Below, piece by piece: positions 32,387 through 40,273 of a stretch of 64,000 nt of DNA (position 1 is the stretch's first letter; the number at the start of each line of letters is the position of its first letter). The notes under the pieces were generated by a model. The model had not been told where the DNA came from. It searched no databases and worked only from the letters and a program-made list of their open reading frames with translations. The position numbers were made by a program, and so were the translations under genes. Origin of the DNA: JAFLCL01 sp964502175 (lineage in GTDB: Bacteria; Myxococcota_A; Polyangia; Polyangiales; Sandaracinaceae); assembly GCA_964502175.1 (NCBI GenBank), contig CAZCVE010000005.1, forward strand, positions 62,001 through 126,000, in the 5' to 3' direction.

Positions 32387-33390
32387 GGCGTCCCCGCATC
32401 AGGGGCCTCTTGTCGACGCTCACGCTCGAGCTCGTCAACGCGCTGTCGGAGTCGAACGAGTTCGTGGCTCGAACCCTCCGCCTGCAGGTAGTGCTCGATC
32501 GCTTCCGTCAGCCGGGCATCTGGCACCAGGAGCCCGGTAACGAAGTTCCGGTCCACAATCGCCGATAGAAGCAGTCCGAGGAGCGCGAGAACGAGCCCGC
32601 CCAGGCCGGCGCCCGCGAACGTGCGCAGTGCTCCCTTGCGTGAGAAAATAGCGAGAATCTCGTCGCTCTTCTCTTCCAGCTTGCGGACGTGCGTCTTGAT
32701 TTCCTTGTCGATGGCGAGAAAAGCGTCCTGCTCCGTACGCTGAAAGTCCCGCTGTCTCGCCTCCGCGTCGGTCGCGTGCTGTCGTGCTCGATCGTCTAGA
32801 GTCTTGAAGCATTGGCTCTCACGCTCGGCCCATTGGGCTCGGAGGTCGCGACTCGCAGCTTCTAGATCAAGAAAAGTACGCGGCGCTTGCTCTGCGAGTC
32901 GCCCGATCTCCGTCTGATAGTCGTCGACAGTCTGGATGCCGCCGGCAAACGTTTTCGCGACATCTCCGTCGAGATTCATGAATACTATTCGGGCAATGCT
33001 GGACGTCGCCTTGACGGTCCGTGGGACCTTACCAAAGTTCACGAGCGCCGCTGTTAGGTACCCATCGTACCCAGGTTCGACCAGGCTTGCGTTTATCAGC
33101 AACAAGCCTTCTCGTGCGAAACGGTTCGTCTGCATCCATATGGCGCAAAGGTTCGAAGGGACACGGATGCGCTCCCGAAACAAGAGCCACACGAGTTCGC
33201 CGGGGTGGATTAGGGTGCCGTGGTTCGCGTCAATATCGAATCCGACGTTATGGCTTGTCGCGTCCGGTGCGCGGAACAGCTTCATCGGTGTGAGTTGGTA
33301 GGAGCAACTACTGACCCGCCCCTGATCTGCTCCTTCGATCACCAGTGTCGAAAGTCTCTCCGATAGCTTCTTGTCGGTCAGGATGGACAT
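32383..33390 (-). CDS. dCTP deaminase-like domain fused to coiled coil and membrane span
   Basis: A 335-residue protein with an unusual build. Residues ~25-145 follow the dCTP deaminase/dUTPase fold: GFDIDAN, LIHPGELVWLLFRERIRVPSNL, RFAREGLL, then VEPGYDGYLTAALVNFGKVP. In dCTP deaminases the last motif reads G-x-I-V-L-E-F-x-N with the catalytic Glu; here that position is Ala (A115), so the domain is probably a nucleotide binder, not an active deaminase. Residues ~150-255 are a coiled coil, ~258-280 a membrane span, and the end a second short coil. It is ATGA-coupled to a PfkB kinase. A nucleotide sensor anchored in the membrane is the best guess. Confidence 0.7.
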   Translation of the reverse strand: MSILTDKKLSERLSTLVIEGADQGRVSSCSYQLTPMKLFRAPDATSHNVGFDIDANHGTLIHPGELVWLLFRERIRVPSNLCAIWMQTNRFAREGLLLINASLVEPGYDGYLTAALVNFGKVPRTVKATSSIARIVFMNLDGDVAKTFAGGIQTVDDYQTEIGRLAEQAPRTFLDLEAASRDLRAQWAERESQCFKTLDDRARQHATDAEARQRDFQRTEQDAFLAIDKEIKTHVRKLEEKSDEILAIFSRKGALRTFAGAGLGGLVLALLGLLLSAIVDRNFVTGLLVPDARLTEAIEHYLQAEGSSHELVRLRQRVDELERERRQEAPDAGTP

Positions 33391-33548
33391 TCTCCCGGAC
33401 GATACCACGTGACGATGACCGGTAGGGCCGGGTTCGGTGTGTCCACACCGGAGGCCGGATGCTCCGCCTCTCAGCAGGGCGCCGCGTGGGTACGGTGGAT
33501 CTCGAGCCGCAAGCTCGCGTTCTTTCCACCCATACCAAGAGGTCCGGC

Positions 33549-34310
33549 ATGCGCCGCCACGAACGGGGCGCAGACCCCGGCAACGACTTCATCAAGACGA
33601 TCGAGATCAAGAGCAAGGACGGTCGCGTCGAGCGGAAGGAGGTGGTAACGGCCAAGGGTCTGCTCCACCTCGCGCACAAGGAACGCCTCGGTGCGATCCG
33701 AAGTCGCCTCGTCCAGAGCCCCACCAAGGACAACGGCGAGACGGCGATCGTCATCGTACGCGTCGCAACCCAGCGGGGATCGTTCGACGGCCTCGGGGAC
33801 GCGAACCCTCGCAACGTGAACGCCCGCATCGCGCCGCACTTCATCCGCATGGCCGAGACCCGCGCCCTCGCCCGAGCTCTACGCGCCGCCCTCGACATCG
33901 GGGTCGTCGCGATCGAAGAGCTCGAGGAAGAGTACGCCGTCCAGGAGCGGCAGGACGCGGACCGGCCGCAGACAGAGGGGCACGGCGTGTCGAATCGCTC
34001 CACGCGCCCACACGGCGAGGGCGCCGCAAACGAACGGCCCGGCCAGCCGCCTGGCAGCGCGGCGAACGGTGGGGGATATGACCACCGGTACGCGAACGGC
34101 TCGGACACGCTCATGAGCGAGCCGCAGAAGCGCCTCCTGTACCGGCTCGCCTTCGATCAGGGCCACGAGGGCGATGCGGCGCGCACCTGGCTCCACGCGG
34201 AGCTCCGCGTCGACTCGCTCTCCAAGGTCACGAAGCGTCAGGCTTCGGCGTTCATCGACCGGTTCAAGCCGAACGGCGCGAACGGGCACGCCGGAGCGAA
34301 CGGATCATGA
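33549..34310 (+). CDS. Rad52/single-strand-annealing-like protein
   Basis: About 253 residues from the ATG of MRRHERGADPG. The core has IKTIEIKSKDG, ERKEVVTAKGLLHLAH, IVIVRVATQRGSFDGLGDANPRNV, and the hallmark RMAETRALARALRAALDIG helix (~100-120), as in Rad52-like phage and plasmid annealing proteins. A low-complexity linker and a small helical C-terminal domain follow (LYRLAFDQGHEGDAARTWLH). It is coupled (ATGA) to a Cas4-like nuclease, a standard pairing of exonuclease and annealing protein. The pair probably repairs or recombines element DNA. Confidence 0.65.
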   Translation: MRRHERGADPGNDFIKTIEIKSKDGRVERKEVVTAKGLLHLAHKERLGAIRSRLVQSPTKDNGETAIVIVRVATQRGSFDGLGDANPRNVNARIAPHFIRMAETRALARALRAALDIGVVAIEELEEEYAVQERQDADRPQTEGHGVSNRSTRPHGEGAANERPGQPPGSAANGGGYDHRYANGSDTLMSEPQKRLLYRLAFDQGHEGDAARTWLHAELRVDSLSKVTKRQASAFIDRFKPNGANGHAGANGS

Positions 34311-35179
34311 GCTCCGAGAAGCGACCGCTCTCGGCTTCGCAGATCTCGACCTTCCTCGCATGCCCACGCAAGTACCGGTTCCGGTACGAGCTCCGGCTAC
34401 CGCCTGAGCATCGACCAGCCGCGCTGTCCTTCGGTCGCGCAGTTCACTCAGCGATCGAGGTGCTCCACCTGGCTCGGCTGGAAGGCGGCACGGTCGAGCT
34501 CTCGAAGCTCGTCCGCACGTTCCGTGCGGACTGGCAGGCCGAGATCGACTCGGGTCTGTCGTTCAAGTCCGACGAGTCGCCCGGTCAGTTCCGGTGGCAA
34601 GGCGAGAACCTCGTCGCCGAGTACTTCCGCTGGCTCGGCGACCGCAAGGTCCTCGCGGCCGAGATGCCGTTCGAGATCGACCTCATCGATCCGGAGACCG
34701 GCGAGGTGTACGACGAGCGGCTCCGCGGCTACTTCGACGTCATCCTCGAAGGCGACGTCATCGGCGAGGTGAAGACCGCGGCACGACGCTTCGATGAAGG
34801 CGCCCTCGCCCGCAAGCTCCAGTTCAGCGCGTACGCGTACGCCTGGCGGCAGCTTCGCGAGCGTGATCCGACCGTCCTCGTTGTCTCGCTCCTCAAGAAC
34901 AAGAAGCCCGAGGTCGTCGCCGCCGTCGCGAAGCGCGACCTGGAAGACGACGCGTTCTTCGTCCAGCTCGCCGTTGAGGTCGCTGACGCCATCGACTCGG
35001 GCGCGCATCCCGCGAACCCGAGCTTCATGTGCGGCGACTGTGAATACGGCCGGGCGTGTCGAGCGTATCGAGGCGATCGCGGATTCCCCGAGCGCCTCGA
35101 ACCCATCGGCGACCTCGTCCCCGTGCGCAACATCGTCCCGCACGTGATGGCCGACGCGCGCGCCGCGATGGGTATCTGA
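34307..35179 (+). CDS. PD-(D/E)XK nuclease, Cas4/RecB-like
   Basis: A 290-residue product, ATGA-coupled to the Rad52-like gene. It starts SASQISTFLACPRKYRFRYEL; His is in ALSFGRAVHSAIE; active-site Asp in RGYFDVILEGD, then GEVKTAARR (ExK), and a Gln/Tyr motif QFSAYAYAW. Cys in FLACP plus CGDCEYGRAC near the C-terminus give the four-Cys pattern of Cas4/AddB iron-sulfur nucleases. No cas1/cas2 or repeat array is nearby. Ends at a terminator (35184). Confidence 0.85.
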   Translation: MSSEKRPLSASQISTFLACPRKYRFRYELRLPPEHRPAALSFGRAVHSAIEVLHLARLEGGTVELSKLVRTFRADWQAEIDSGLSFKSDESPGQFRWQGENLVAEYFRWLGDRKVLAAEMPFEIDLIDPETGEVYDERLRGYFDVILEGDVIGEVKTAARRFDEGALARKLQFSAYAYAWRQLRERDPTVLVVSLLKNKKPEVVAAVAKRDLEDDAFFVQLAVEVADAIDSGAHPANPSFMCGDCEYGRACRAYRGDRGFPERLEPIGDLVPVRNIVPHVMADARAAMGI

Positions 35180-35183
35180 AACT

Positions 35184-35210
35184 GCCGATGGCGTGACCAT
35201 CGGCCTCTTC
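35184..35210 (+). terminator. Intrinsic terminator after the nuclease gene
   Basis: GCCGATGG and CCATCGGC are perfect 8-bp arms around CGTGA, followed by CTCTTCTT. It ends the Rad52-like/nuclease operon. Confidence 0.7.
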
Positions 35211-35246
35211 TTCGCGTGCCGGGTGCACCAGGCGCGCGAGCGAGAG

Positions 35247-35534
35247 CTATTGCGAGCTCGAGTAGTCGACGAGCTCCAGACGTCCGGAGCCGTCACGCGT
35301 GAACACGAGGGGCGGTGCGCTCAGGTAGTCGCCGTGGACGATGTACATGTCGCCGACGTAGCCGGGCGAGCCCGAGACGAAGTCGAAGCGCACACCGTAC
35401 GCCGCACGCGCGAGTTGAGAGCCGCGAACCTCGGTAGGCTCGGCGTCGAGCCCGAAGGAGTCAGCGACGACCTGAATGCTGGCGAGTTCGGTCCAGTCGC
35501 GCTCGGAGAGGGGATGCGGGTTCATGTTCTGCAT
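35247..35534 (-). CDS. Hypothetical 95-residue protein
   Basis: A leftward gene between two rightward units. The product has the pattern RDWTELASIQVVADSFGLD, GVRFDFVSGSPGYVGDMYIVHGDYL, and ends VFTRDGSGRLELVDYSSSQ, suggesting a small beta-rich fold. No family is recognised and there is no signal peptide. Its upstream 274 bases are shared with the leader of the sigma-54 activator. Confidence 0.5.
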   Translation of the reverse strand: MQNMNPHPLSERDWTELASIQVVADSFGLDAEPTEVRGSQLARAAYGVRFDFVSGSPGYVGDMYIVHGDYLSAPPLVFTRDGSGRLELVDYSSSQ

Positions 35535-35808
35535 ACATCGCCAGGAAATCGAGCGCGCACGAGCCTGTCAAGGCGCGGAGCGACTCGATCGTTCGGGAGA
35601 AGCGAGTCGCGCTGGAGCGCACGTAGGGTGATCGGGAGATGCGTCTTGCAACGCGCAAGCACGCCAACGCCTCGACGCTCGAACGACGTGCTGGCGCGAA
35701 CCTTGGCCGTCGGCGCGTGGCGCCACGAGGACTGCCGACCGTACACCGGTCGGCCCCTCGCTCGTGTGGGGGACGCGAATGCGTCGCCTCCACGAGAAGG
35801 AGAGTTCC

Positions 35809-36771
35809 ATGGACGGCTCACTGATTGCTCCACCAAGCGACACATCGAGCGAGACGCTCTGCCACGACCTCGGCCTCGTCGGCAGCTCCGCCGTGATGGC
35901 AGAGGTGCGTCGTGACATCGAGCGGTTCGCGCCGCTGCCCGCCACCGTCCTCGTGACGGGGGCAACCGGGACGGGCAAGGAGCTCGTCGCGTGGGCGCTT
36001 CACCGCGCGAGCCCGCGCGCCCGTGCCGCCTTCGTCGACGTGAATGCAGGGGCGCTCCCGCCGACGTTGATCGCGAGCGAGCTTTTTGGTCATGTCCGCG
36101 GAGCGTTCACTGGCGCCTTCGCGGCGCACCGCGGCGTGTTCGAGCAGGCTGACGGTGGCACGCTCTTCATCGACGAGGTCGCGGAGCTCCCGCTCGATCT
36201 GCAAGCCTGGCTCCTGCGCGTGCTCGAGTCAGGGCAGGTCCGGCCGCTCGGTGGTGAGCGTTCGCGTAAGGTGAACGTTCGGGTGATCGCGGCCACCGCC
36301 GTCGACCTCGAGCTCGCCGTGCGCACGGGCCGCTTCCGCAGCGACCTCTACTACCGACTCGCCGTGCTCACGATCGTCCTGCCGCGTCTTGCGACGCGCA
36401 AAGAGGACATCGCAGCTCTCGCGCCGCAGCTTCTCACCGAGATCGCACTCGACCGTGCGCTTCGCCTCACTTCGGAGGCCCTCCAGGTGCTGTGTCTGCA
36501 CGAGTGGCCTGGCAATGTGCGCGAGCTGCGCTCCGTGTTGACCCGTGCGGTCGCGATGTCCGCGAGCGATGTGCTCGAGGCGGACGTGGTCGCCAGCGCC
36601 ATCGGTCGGCGCCTCAGCCTGCAGCCGCCGCTCGACGTCGCGGCGCTCGAAGCCGCGCTCGAGAGCACCGGTGGCAACATGTCCGCCGCTGCACGCCTCG
36701 TAGGCCTGCCGCGAACGACGTTCCGAGAACGTCTGCGCGAGTCGGGGCGGACTGCGCCGACGCTCAACTGA
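35809..36771 (+). CDS. Sigma-54 (RpoN) activator lacking a receiver domain
   Basis: A 320-residue product starting at an ATG after AAGGAGAG. AAA+ domain: Walker A GATGTGKE (~45-52), the sigma-54 contact loop GAFTGAF (~102-108), Walker B GTLFIDEVAELP (~120-131), and the R-finger region FRSDLYYRLAVLTI. A C-terminal Fis-type HTH ends the protein (NMSAAARLVGLPRTTFRERL). With almost no N-terminal sensory domain it is probably constitutively active or controlled by a partner, like PspF-type activators. It is followed by a terminator, then a sigma-factor gene, so it may govern the downstream units. Confidence 0.9.
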   Translation: MDGSLIAPPSDTSSETLCHDLGLVGSSAVMAEVRRDIERFAPLPATVLVTGATGTGKELVAWALHRASPRARAAFVDVNAGALPPTLIASELFGHVRGAFTGAFAAHRGVFEQADGGTLFIDEVAELPLDLQAWLLRVLESGQVRPLGGERSRKVNVRVIAATAVDLELAVRTGRFRSDLYYRLAVLTIVLPRLATRKEDIAALAPQLLTEIALDRALRLTSEALQVLCLHEWPGNVRELRSVLTRAVAMSASDVLEADVVASAIGRRLSLQPPLDVAALEAALESTGGNMSAAARLVGLPRTTFRERLRESGRTAPTLN

Positions 36772-36777
36772 TCCCTC

Positions 36778-36802
36778 GGAGGAGCGACGCGCTCCTCCTT
36801 TT
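36778..36802 (+). terminator. GGAGGAGC-stem terminator
   Basis: GGAGGAGC pairs with GCTCCTCC across GACGC, followed by TTTTCC. It starts six bases after the activator stop. Confidence 0.75.
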
Positions 36803-36860
36803 CCTCCTTGCCACGAGACCGACCATTTGGTCGCCGACCTCGCAGCAAGAAGGGAGATTC

Positions 36861-37583
36861 ATGCTCGATCGTTCCAGTTCCCGTCCCTCGTCGACGAGCC
36901 CGTTGCTCGATGCGCTCGAGGTTCTCCGCGAGCGCGACTTTCGCGGAGCGGCGGAACGCGCGACCGCATGGCGCGCAGTCTCAGCAGCGGTCACCGTGTT
37001 CATCAGCGACGAGAGGGAGGAGGACATCCGGCAGGACGTTCTCCTCACCGTCGCCGAGTCGGTCCACCGCCTCCGCGCGACGACACCCGGTGCCGCCGCC
37101 GCGTGGCTGCGTACGATCTGTCGCAACCACCGCGCGGAGACGTACCGCCGCCGTTCTCGAACGCCGTTCGGCCACAGCGTCTCCATGGACATCGCGAGCA
37201 TCGGCGCCGAACCATCGCTCGGCGTCGACGCGGTCCCGACGATCGTCGACCGCTTCGTCGCCCGCGTGGCGTCGTACCTGGTTCGCACGGAGTCACGCCC
37301 TGACCTGCGCGAGCGACGGCTGCTCCAGGCGATCGCGTGCGTGCGCCGCACGGTGCTCGAGGAATCCATCGAAGAGCTGCGACCCAAGATCGCGCCCGGC
37401 GCGCAGAACGATCTCATCGCCAAGTGGATCGAGCGCGGTCGGCCCCTGGTCATCGAGGTCGCGGAGGCGGAAGCCCGCGACGACGAAGATGCGGCCTGGC
37501 TCTACCGCCCTTTCGCGGAGGCCGCCGCACGACGTCGCGGCGATGCCGGTGTGCCGCGCCCTGCGCGGCGTCGCCCATCCTGA
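36861..37583 (+). CDS. ECF-like RNA polymerase sigma factor
   Basis: The 240-residue product starts at an ATG with AAGGGAG upstream. Region 2 is recognisable: EEDIRQDVLLTVAESVHRL (~55-73), then AAAWLRTICRNHRAETYRRRSR (~82-103), as in ECF sigma factors. Region 4 is harder to see; the C-terminal half (LQAIACVRRTVLEESIEELRPKI...) is helical and divergent. It could be a degenerate or element-specific sigma factor. It sits between two terminators of the same design, so it is its own transcription unit. Confidence 0.6.
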   Translation: MLDRSSSRPSSTSPLLDALEVLRERDFRGAAERATAWRAVSAAVTVFISDEREEDIRQDVLLTVAESVHRLRATTPGAAAAWLRTICRNHRAETYRRRSRTPFGHSVSMDIASIGAEPSLGVDAVPTIVDRFVARVASYLVRTESRPDLRERRLLQAIACVRRTVLEESIEELRPKIAPGAQNDLIAKWIERGRPLVIEVAEAEARDDEDAAWLYRPFAEAAARRRGDAGVPRPARRRPS

Positions 37584-37608
37584 GGAGCGCCAGACGCTCC
37601 TCCTTTCT
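37582..37608 (+). terminator. GAGGAGCG-stem terminator
   Basis: GAGGAGCG pairs with CGCTCCTC across CCAGA, followed by CTTTCTC. It overlaps the sigma-factor stop codon by two bases and uses nearly the same stem as 36778-36802. Confidence 0.75.
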
Positions 37609-37675
37609 CTCCCTGCCAGGAGCCGGTCGTCGCATCCCGCGACGTCTCCGCGCTCGCAGCAGGAAGGTGAGAGCC

Positions 37676-38728
37676 ATGCAGTCCCTCGTTCCTTCTTCCA
37701 ACCGAACCCACGTGCTCGAGCACGCGCGTCGAAGCGAGCCCGCGAATGGCGAGCCCCCTCCGACCGTCATCCGAGGGTCGTCGTTCGACGCCGCGCACGA
37801 GCTCGTCGCGACCCGTGCCTCACGCATGCGGCCCGACGCGACGGTGCACGTAGCCGACCTCGTCTTCACGGCTGAGGGCCACGTCGTCGTCCCTGGTGTC
37901 GGGCCCCACGAACTCACGAGCCTCGCGACGCGGCAGCTCGCGAACATGCTCGGCGTCAGGTGGGAGCGCTGGTTCCAGACGACTTCGCCCGAGGAGCGTG
38001 CAGAGGAGCTGAACCGCCGACTGAAGCGGACGCCCGGCGAGCGCAAGCTCCGCGCGTGGCGCGGCGAGTCGGGCTCGAGCGCGGGAACGCTCCGCGCCAT
38101 CCTCCCCGCGGGGTACGAGCCGATCGACGACCTGCGGGTGTTCGAGACGATGCGCGCGAACATGGGTCCGCTCATGGACGAGTACGTCCTCCAGCGCGTG
38201 GAGGCAGGGGAGGAGACCTCCCAGTACGCCGCCGTCCTGCGCGAGGTGCGCTCGGTTCGTGGTGACGACCTCGTGCCCGGCTGGTCGCTCCGCACGAGCG
38301 AGGTGGGGCAGGCCCCGCTCACCATCGACGACTTCTGGCTGCGCCTGGTCTGTACGAACGGCCTCATGGTCGCGGTCGGGGGCAAGCGCAGCTTGTACCG
38401 ACGGCACCGAGCGACCGACGACGACCAGTTGTCGGCGGCGTTCGTCCTCGCGCTCGGGCGCCTTCCCGGCCGCTTCGAACGCGTGCTCGAACTCATCAGC
38501 CTCGCGATGGACGGAGTCGTGGAGCATCCAGACGAGGTCGCGGGCGCGCTCCTCGTGGGCACTCCGCGCGCCCTCGTCGAGGAGGTGCAGCGCACCGCGC
38601 TCGCAGAGGCACCGATCACGCGCTTCGGACTTCTGAACGTCATCACCCGCGTCGCCCACACGACAAACACGGATCGCGAGGTCCGGTTCGCGATGGAAAG
38701 TGCGGCGGGGACGCTGCTCGCGGCGTGA
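37676..38728 (+). CDS. DUF932 (phage/plasmid-like) protein
   Basis: A 350-residue product from an ATG after AGGAAGGTGA. The DUF932 pattern includes LGVRWERWFQTTSPEE (~95), FETMRANMGPLMDEY (~165), PGWSLRTSEVGQAPLTIDDFWLRLVCTNGLM (~200-230), and a helical C-terminus (VEEVQRTALAEAPITRFGLLNVITRVAH). The family is widespread on plasmids and phages with unknown function. The last 140 bases are duplicated at 44215-44354. A strong terminator follows. Confidence 0.8.
   Translation: MQSLVPSSNRTHVLEHARRSEPANGEPPPTVIRGSSFDAAHELVATRASRMRPDATVHVADLVFTAEGHVVVPGVGPHELTSLATRQLANMLGVRWERWFQTTSPEERAEELNRRLKRTPGERKLRAWRGESGSSAGTLRAILPAGYEPIDDLRVFETMRANMGPLMDEYVLQRVEAGEETSQYAAVLREVRSVRGDDLVPGWSLRTSEVGQAPLTIDDFWLRLVCTNGLMVAVGGKRSLYRRHRATDDDQLSAAFVLALGRLPGRFERVLELISLAMDGVVEHPDEVAGALLVGTPRALVEEVQRTALAEAPITRFGLLNVITRVAHTTNTDREVRFAMESAAGTLLAA
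38582..38721 (+). repeat. 140-bp direct repeat, copy 1 (3' end of DUF932 gene)
   Basis: This segment recurs in the same orientation at 44215-44354 with five mismatches by eye. The two copies enclose about 5.5 kb containing the LamG/transglutaminase operon. Confidence 0.85.
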
Positions 38729-38740
38729 ACGTCAACCTGA

Positions 38741-38769
38741 CCCGGCCTCTGAAAGGGAGCCGGGCTTTT
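38741..38769 (+). terminator. Intrinsic terminator after the DUF932 gene
   Basis: CCCGGC and GCCGGG arms with a 12-base loop, followed by CTTTTC, starting 12 bases after the stop. It is outside the duplicated segment. Confidence 0.7.
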
Positions 38770-39210
38770 CGTGGGCTGGGCGCCAATCCGGCGCCCTTGA
38801 CGTGCGCCTCGAGAACGCCGGCGAACGCGGTCGTCGACCAGGCCGGAGTTCCGCCGGCGCCCGTTGCCAGGGGACCGTCGTCGTTGGGACCTGGGGGTCG
38901 CCGCCGGGTCCACGGTCCTTCGCTTCGCGCGAACGTCGCCGAGCTCAGCGCAGGACTCAACCTGGTTTCGCTGAGCAGTCAGGGCGGAACATCAGGCCGG
39001 AGAGCGATCCCACCACGCTAGAATCTTCCAGACCCACTCGAAGACGCGCGCAAGACGCGTCGTCGTTGACTTGCTCTGGGTGGCATCGCTACCGTCCCTC
39101 TGCGAGGACGACGGACGCATCGCTTCGGGCGGGGCCGTGCGCAGCCGACCGCACCCGCCCGGCGACGGGCGAAGCGTAAGTGTTCCACACCACGTTCTCC
39201 AGGGGGCCTC
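38770..39210. other. Gene-free leader upstream of the 39.2-44.0 kb operon
   Basis: About 440 bases with no convincing gene. It must hold the promoter of the operon starting at 39211; no clear sigma-70 or sigma-54 boxes were recognised. A purine-rich CAGGGGG precedes the first ATG. Confidence 0.45.
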
Positions 39211-40248
39211 ATGAGCAACTACAGCGACATTCTTGTCCGTGACAACTTCGGCGACACGGGCGTGACGCCGTCCGTAGGCGTGCCGTATCAGTCCCCGGAC
39301 ATCATTCCCCTCCAGAACGGCCAGCTGACCTGGGCGCAGGTCACCAGCACATACGCCGGCGGCCCAGACCTCGGAAAGCCGATCGTCCAGAGCGGCCTGA
39401 ACAACATCTACGTTCGGGCGAAGAACCTACAGCCGACTGGCACTGAAAGCGGTACCGCAGCTCTCAGCTACGCAAAGGCCTCCCTCCTGCTTCTCCCGAA
39501 CCAGTGGCAGTCCGTCCTCACCGGCACGGGCGGCGGTAGCGTCACACTCCTCAACTCGAGCAACAGCCCTACGCTCAACCCCAACGACATCGCCCTGGGC
39601 AACGAGGCGTTCGTACTCACGGGCCTGCCGCCCACGGACGACCACTACTGCCTCGTGGCGATCGTCACGACGCCCAAGACCGTCGTAAATGTCCCGAGTA
39701 GCTTCGCATCGAACGCGGCGTTTGCGTCCTGGGTACAAAACACGCCTGCAGTTGGCTGGCGAAACATCTCGATCGTGCCGAACACGGCAGTACAGATCGT
39801 CCGGGCCTATCAGTTCGGCAGCACCTCGCCGACCTCCGCGTACTTTCACTTCCGCATCATGTCGCCGAGCGGAGCGAACTTCCCGATCAACACGCCCGTG
39901 AACGTCCAGTGCACCGACGTCCGTGCCCCGATCAACTGGAGTGGCACGCTCCCAGCGCCCGACGGCCAGGGAAACCAGATCACTGGCTTCGACGCGTCGA
40001 TGCCCGCCAACTTCACCGCATCACTGACTGCCACGCTGACATCGCCTAACGGGGCGCCATTTCCTGCGGGAGCGCAGCTGGCGATCAGCTACTACCAATA
40101 CCCGTCGGCGGCTCCAACGGTCCTCGAGCTCGCGACCGGGCGCCACGTGATGGTCGCCCGACACGGGGCCGACGGTGTTCCGATCCCTGTGTCGGGGTTC
40201 TTCATCCCACTGGGCGAGTGCTGGATCTACGTCGAGCCAGGCGTCTAG
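39211..40248 (+). CDS. Hypothetical beta-rich protein, first gene of LamG/transglutaminase operon
   Basis: A 345-residue protein starting MSNYSDILVRDNFGDTG after GGGGG. It has no signal peptide or membrane span, few charged residues and many Ser/Thr/Asn, suggesting a secreted or surface beta-fold. Segments NNIYVRAKNLQPTGTESGTA (~65-85) and NVQCTDVRAPINWSGTLP look like Ig-like or fibre domains. Homologues that I recall as similar in style sit beside phage-like structural or polymorphic-toxin genes, but no family is claimed. It is followed after 25 bases by the 1072-residue gene. Confidence 0.55.
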   Translation: MSNYSDILVRDNFGDTGVTPSVGVPYQSPDIIPLQNGQLTWAQVTSTYAGGPDLGKPIVQSGLNNIYVRAKNLQPTGTESGTAALSYAKASLLLLPNQWQSVLTGTGGGSVTLLNSSNSPTLNPNDIALGNEAFVLTGLPPTDDHYCLVAIVTTPKTVVNVPSSFASNAAFASWVQNTPAVGWRNISIVPNTAVQIVRAYQFGSTSPTSAYFHFRIMSPSGANFPINTPVNVQCTDVRAPINWSGTLPAPDGQGNQITGFDASMPANFTASLTATLTSPNGAPFPAGAQLAISYYQYPSAAPTVLELATGRHVMVARHGADGVPIPVSGFFIPLGECWIYVEPGV

Positions 40249-40273
40249 CTCCTACAGCGCGAACGGAGTCATC

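Noticed and set aside
34307..35179. CRISPR-Cas system suggested by the Cas4-like nuclease and the Cas2-fold protein at 14913
   Set aside because: The two genes are 19 kb apart, no cas1 or effector is present and no regularly spaced repeats were seen anywhere in the window.
35764..36771. Possible sigma-54 promoters in the unit leaders
   Set aside because: No TGGCAC-N5-TTGC pattern was found by eye upstream of the activator, sigma-factor or DUF932 genes.
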